In this document: in pieces, positions 7,259 to 8,676 of the stretch | How positions within the stretch are numbered: the stretch's first letter is position 1 | Layout of the letters: each line of letters opens with the position of its first letter | Source: Chloroflexota bacterium | GTDB taxonomy: Bacteria > Chloroflexota > Anaerolineae > Anaerolineales > UBA4823 | Direction of reading: 5' to 3' | DNA: 8,676 nucleotides | NCBI GenBank assembly: GCA_030669775.1 | Contig: DAOVCZ010000065.1 | Span: 1 to 8,676 of the forward strand | The notes under the pieces: generated by a model | The model's database searches: none | What the model was told of the DNA's origin: nothing | The model's input: the letters and a program-made list of their open reading frames with translations, nothing else | Position numbers and translations under genes: made by a program

Positions 7259-8367
7259 AAGAAAATGATGTCTATTCGACCTGGATCGAGATTGATCTAA
7301 GTGCAATCGAAAATAATGTTGAACTAATTCGAAAGAAAACCGGTGTGAGGGTGATGGCTGTGGTCAAGGCCAATGCCTATGGGCATGGGACTATGCCAGT
7401 TGCTCGAGCAGCATTGCGGGGTGGTGCCGCCTGGTTGGGTGTGGCACGGATCGAAGAAGCGCTTAATCTCCGTGAAGCTGGGCTGGATTGCCCAATCCTC
7501 GTCTTGGGTTATTCACCTGCTGGAAAAGTCTCTGAAGCGATTAATCAAAACATATCCCTGACTTTGTGGAGTCTTGAACAGCTCAAGAGCGTATCTTCAT
7601 CCGCACAAAAGATTGACAAACAGGCTAAGATACACTTGAAGGTAGACACTGGGATGAGTCGCTTGGGTGTGCAGCCGAATGAGACACTGGCATTAGCTGA
7701 AGAGATTAATGCGAGTCCAGGGATTATCTTTGAGGGGATATTTACACATTTTGCTCGCGCCGATGAAGAGGATCCATCATCATCTGAGAATCAAAGTCGA
7801 AAATTTAGAAATGTTCTCAATTCATTGACCACTGCTGGTATCAGTCCTCCACTTGTGCATGCTGCAAACTCTGCAGCTGCGTTATCTCAACCAAGTTCAT
7901 ACTTCGCTATGGTTCGCCCAGGGATCGCAATCTATGGGTTAGAGCCATCGAATGATTGGCAGTTACCCGAAGAATTCCAAACTGCACTGGTGTGGAAAAC
8001 CATTCTAAGCCAGGTAAAGACTCTCCCTGCTGGTAGGGGAGTTAGTTACGGACATGAATATGTCACTCGAGGAGCTGAACGTATAGGATCGATTCCTGTC
8101 GGCTATGCGGATGGGTTCCGCCGTGTCAGGGGAAATCAAGTGCTCATCGGTGGTATGCGCGTCCCGGTAGTTGGCAGGGTGTGTATGGATCAGATTTCTG
8201 TCCAGCTCGATGAAGTACCAAACGCAAAAGAGGGGGATGAGGTGGTAATCATCGGGGCTCAGGGTGAGTTGGAAATCACAGCCGAGCAGGTTGCAGAATT
8301 GTGGGGGACGATCAACTATGAGGTTGTTTGTGGTATTGGAGCACGGGTCCCAAGAATATACAAATAA
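7255..8367 (+). CDS. alr: Alanine racemase
   Basis: A PLP-dependent fold-type III racemase (EC 5.1.1.1) that interconverts L- and D-alanine and supplies D-alanine for peptidoglycan. Its 370 residues match the family. The PLP signature AVVKANAYGHG (35-45) has Schiff-base Lys38. SRLGV (135-139) has Arg136, which contacts the cofactor-lysine region. GVSYGHEY (262-269) has the second catalytic base Tyr265. IGSIPVGYADGFRR (277-290), VGRVCMDQ (306-313, Met311) and INYEVVCGIGARVPR (353-367) complete the active site and dimer face. The residue numbers agree closely with those remembered for Geobacillus Alr (K39, R136, Y265). The ATG at 7255 overlaps the upstream TGA as ATGA. Its nearest purine-rich element, AGGA about 13 bases upstream, is poorly spaced, so translational coupling to the dehydrogenase is likely. 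The protein has no signal peptide, so a cytoplasmic biosynthetic role fits better than a periplasmic broad-specificity racemase. Confidence 0.97.
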   Translation: MKENDVYSTWIEIDLSAIENNVELIRKKTGVRVMAVVKANAYGHGTMPVARAALRGGAAWLGVARIEEALNLREAGLDCPILVLGYSPAGKVSEAINQNISLTLWSLEQLKSVSSSAQKIDKQAKIHLKVDTGMSRLGVQPNETLALAEEINASPGIIFEGIFTHFARADEEDPSSSENQSRKFRNVLNSLTTAGISPPLVHAANSAAALSQPSSYFAMVRPGIAIYGLEPSNDWQLPEEFQTALVWKTILSQVKTLPAGRGVSYGHEYVTRGAERIGSIPVGYADGFRRVRGNQVLIGGMRVPVVGRVCMDQISVQLDEVPNAKEGDEVVIIGAQGELEITAEQVAELWGTINYEVVCGIGARVPRIYK

Positions 8368-8387
8368 AAGCCGGGTGATAGTTAAGC

Positions 8388-8395
8388 AAAAAAAA
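8388..8395 (-). terminator. T-run directly after the 5S rRNA
   Basis: On the minus strand eight consecutive T residues (8395-8388) follow the 5S 3' end after a single C. No separate GC-rich hairpin precedes them, because the 3' strand of 5S helix I pairs with the distant 5' end. This is therefore only a candidate end point for the rRNA operon, possibly helped by the folded 5S itself. Confidence 0.4.
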
Positions 8396-8396
8396 G

Positions 8397-8518
8397 TCCC
8401 TTGGCAATGACCTACTCTCCCACCCCGCTGCCGGGGCAGTACCATCGGCGCTGGCGGGCTTAACTACCGGGTTCGGGATGTAACCGGGTGTAACTCCGCC
8501 GCACGGATCACCAAGAGA
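8397..8518 (-). rRNA. rrf: 5S ribosomal RNA
   Basis: Read on the minus strand this is a complete 5S rRNA of about 122 nt. The hallmark segments are the loop A to C region with CCCGAACCCGG, the very conserved AGCGCCGATGGTACTG, and GGGAGAGTAGG towards the 3' end. The ends were set by helix I: TCTCTTGG (from 8518) pairs with CCAAGGGA (to 8397), eight pairs including one G-U. It lies 64 bp downstream of the 23S 3' end, in normal 23S-5S order. The mature ends could differ by one to three bases. Confidence 0.95.
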
Positions 8519-8582
8519 CTATTTGACGAAATTAGTATTGAATAGAAGAGCGAAAAAGGAAGGAGTTCGAGTTCTCCGCACC
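8519..8582 (-). other. 23S-5S internal transcribed spacer
   Basis: A spacer of about 64 bp between the 23S and 5S genes. It has no tRNA. It contains a short inverted repeat, GGAG/CTCC, around 8564-8579 with tandem GAGTTC copies inside, perhaps part of a processing stem. Its boundary with 23S is approximate. Confidence 0.7.
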
Positions 8583-8676
8583 AGGGGGGCAAGTCCTCGG
8601 CCATTAGTACGGCTTGGCTGAACACATTGCTGTGCTTACACCTGCCGCCTATCAAGCAGGTAGTCTACCTGCGGCC
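8583..8676 (-). rRNA. rrl: 23S ribosomal RNA, 3' end only
   Basis: The minus strand reads as the last roughly 94 nt of 23S rRNA. Conserved parts are GATAGGCGGCAGGTGTAAGC, then CAGCAATGTGTTCAGCC and the near-universal GTACTAAT (ending at 8603), followed by about 20 bases to the 3' end, as in E. coli. The gene continues beyond the right edge of the window, so the rest of the operon lies there. The 3' boundary at 8583 is estimated by alignment from memory to E. coli 23S, with an error of several bases. Confidence 0.93.

Noticed and set aside
8005..8445. A 146-codon minus-strand ORF antisense to alr and running into 5S
   Set aside because: It lies opposite a clear alanine racemase and crosses the 5S gene. 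Its composition and lack of any recognisable motif mark it as a shadow frame.
8464..8655. A 63-codon minus-strand ORF
   Set aside because: It reads through 5S, the spacer and 23S rRNA sequence, so it is not a protein gene.
1..8676. A novel defence, mobile or secondary-metabolite system
   Set aside because: Every coding stretch is explained by housekeeping families or one small membrane protein. There are no transposases, integrases, CRISPR repeats, toxin-antitoxin pairs or long unexplained gaps.

Overview
The window is about 8.7 kb of compact, low-to-mid GC bacterial chromosome carrying housekeeping genes. Six protein genes and the 3' end of an rRNA operon fill nearly all of it. The protein set and sequence style (ATP-type PEP carboxykinase, a fused FAD/Fe-S 2-hydroxyacid dehydrogenase, a two-helix mini-membrane protein behind hflX, frequent TTG/ATG start ambiguity) suggest an anaerobic or facultative bacterium. 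My best guess is Chloroflexota, class Anaerolineae, but this rests on remembered protein resemblance and not on a search.

Layout. (1) Positions 1-1116, plus strand: the 3' two thirds of the ribosome-associated GTPase gene hflX, then 16 bp later a 70-codon two-helix membrane protein. (2) Positions 1117-3974, minus strand: a two-gene operon read right to left, a class I/II PLP aminotransferase (probable aspartate aminotransferase) followed by pckA, joined by an ATGA stop/start overlap. The pckA stop abuts the stop of the small membrane gene with no base between them. (3) Positions 3975-4207: a 233-bp divergent promoter region with candidate promoters in both directions, CATTGAC repeats and a 14-bp palindrome. 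(4) Positions 4208-8367, plus strand: a 1016-residue GlcD-GlcF-type fusion dehydrogenase (YdiJ-like) and alanine racemase (alr), again joined by ATGA. (5) Positions 8388-8676, minus strand: 5S rRNA and the 3' end of 23S rRNA, converging on alr with only 29 bp between the gene ends.

Function. The minus-strand pair makes a short route from aspartate to PEP: transamination to oxaloacetate, then ATP-dependent decarboxylation. The plus-strand pair combines oxidation of a D-2-hydroxyacid (D-lactate or D-2-hydroxyglutarate) with interconversion of L- and D-alanine. A shared control region between them would place C3/C4 acid and amino-acid metabolism under adjacent control, which is inference.

I found no mobile elements, CRISPR arrays, tRNAs, defence genes or unexplained coding space. 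I do not think the window contains an undescribed system. The points worth a second look are small: a first CCG motif that has lost its cysteines, an unusual substrate loop in PEPCK, tight translational coupling, and the structure of the divergent control region.
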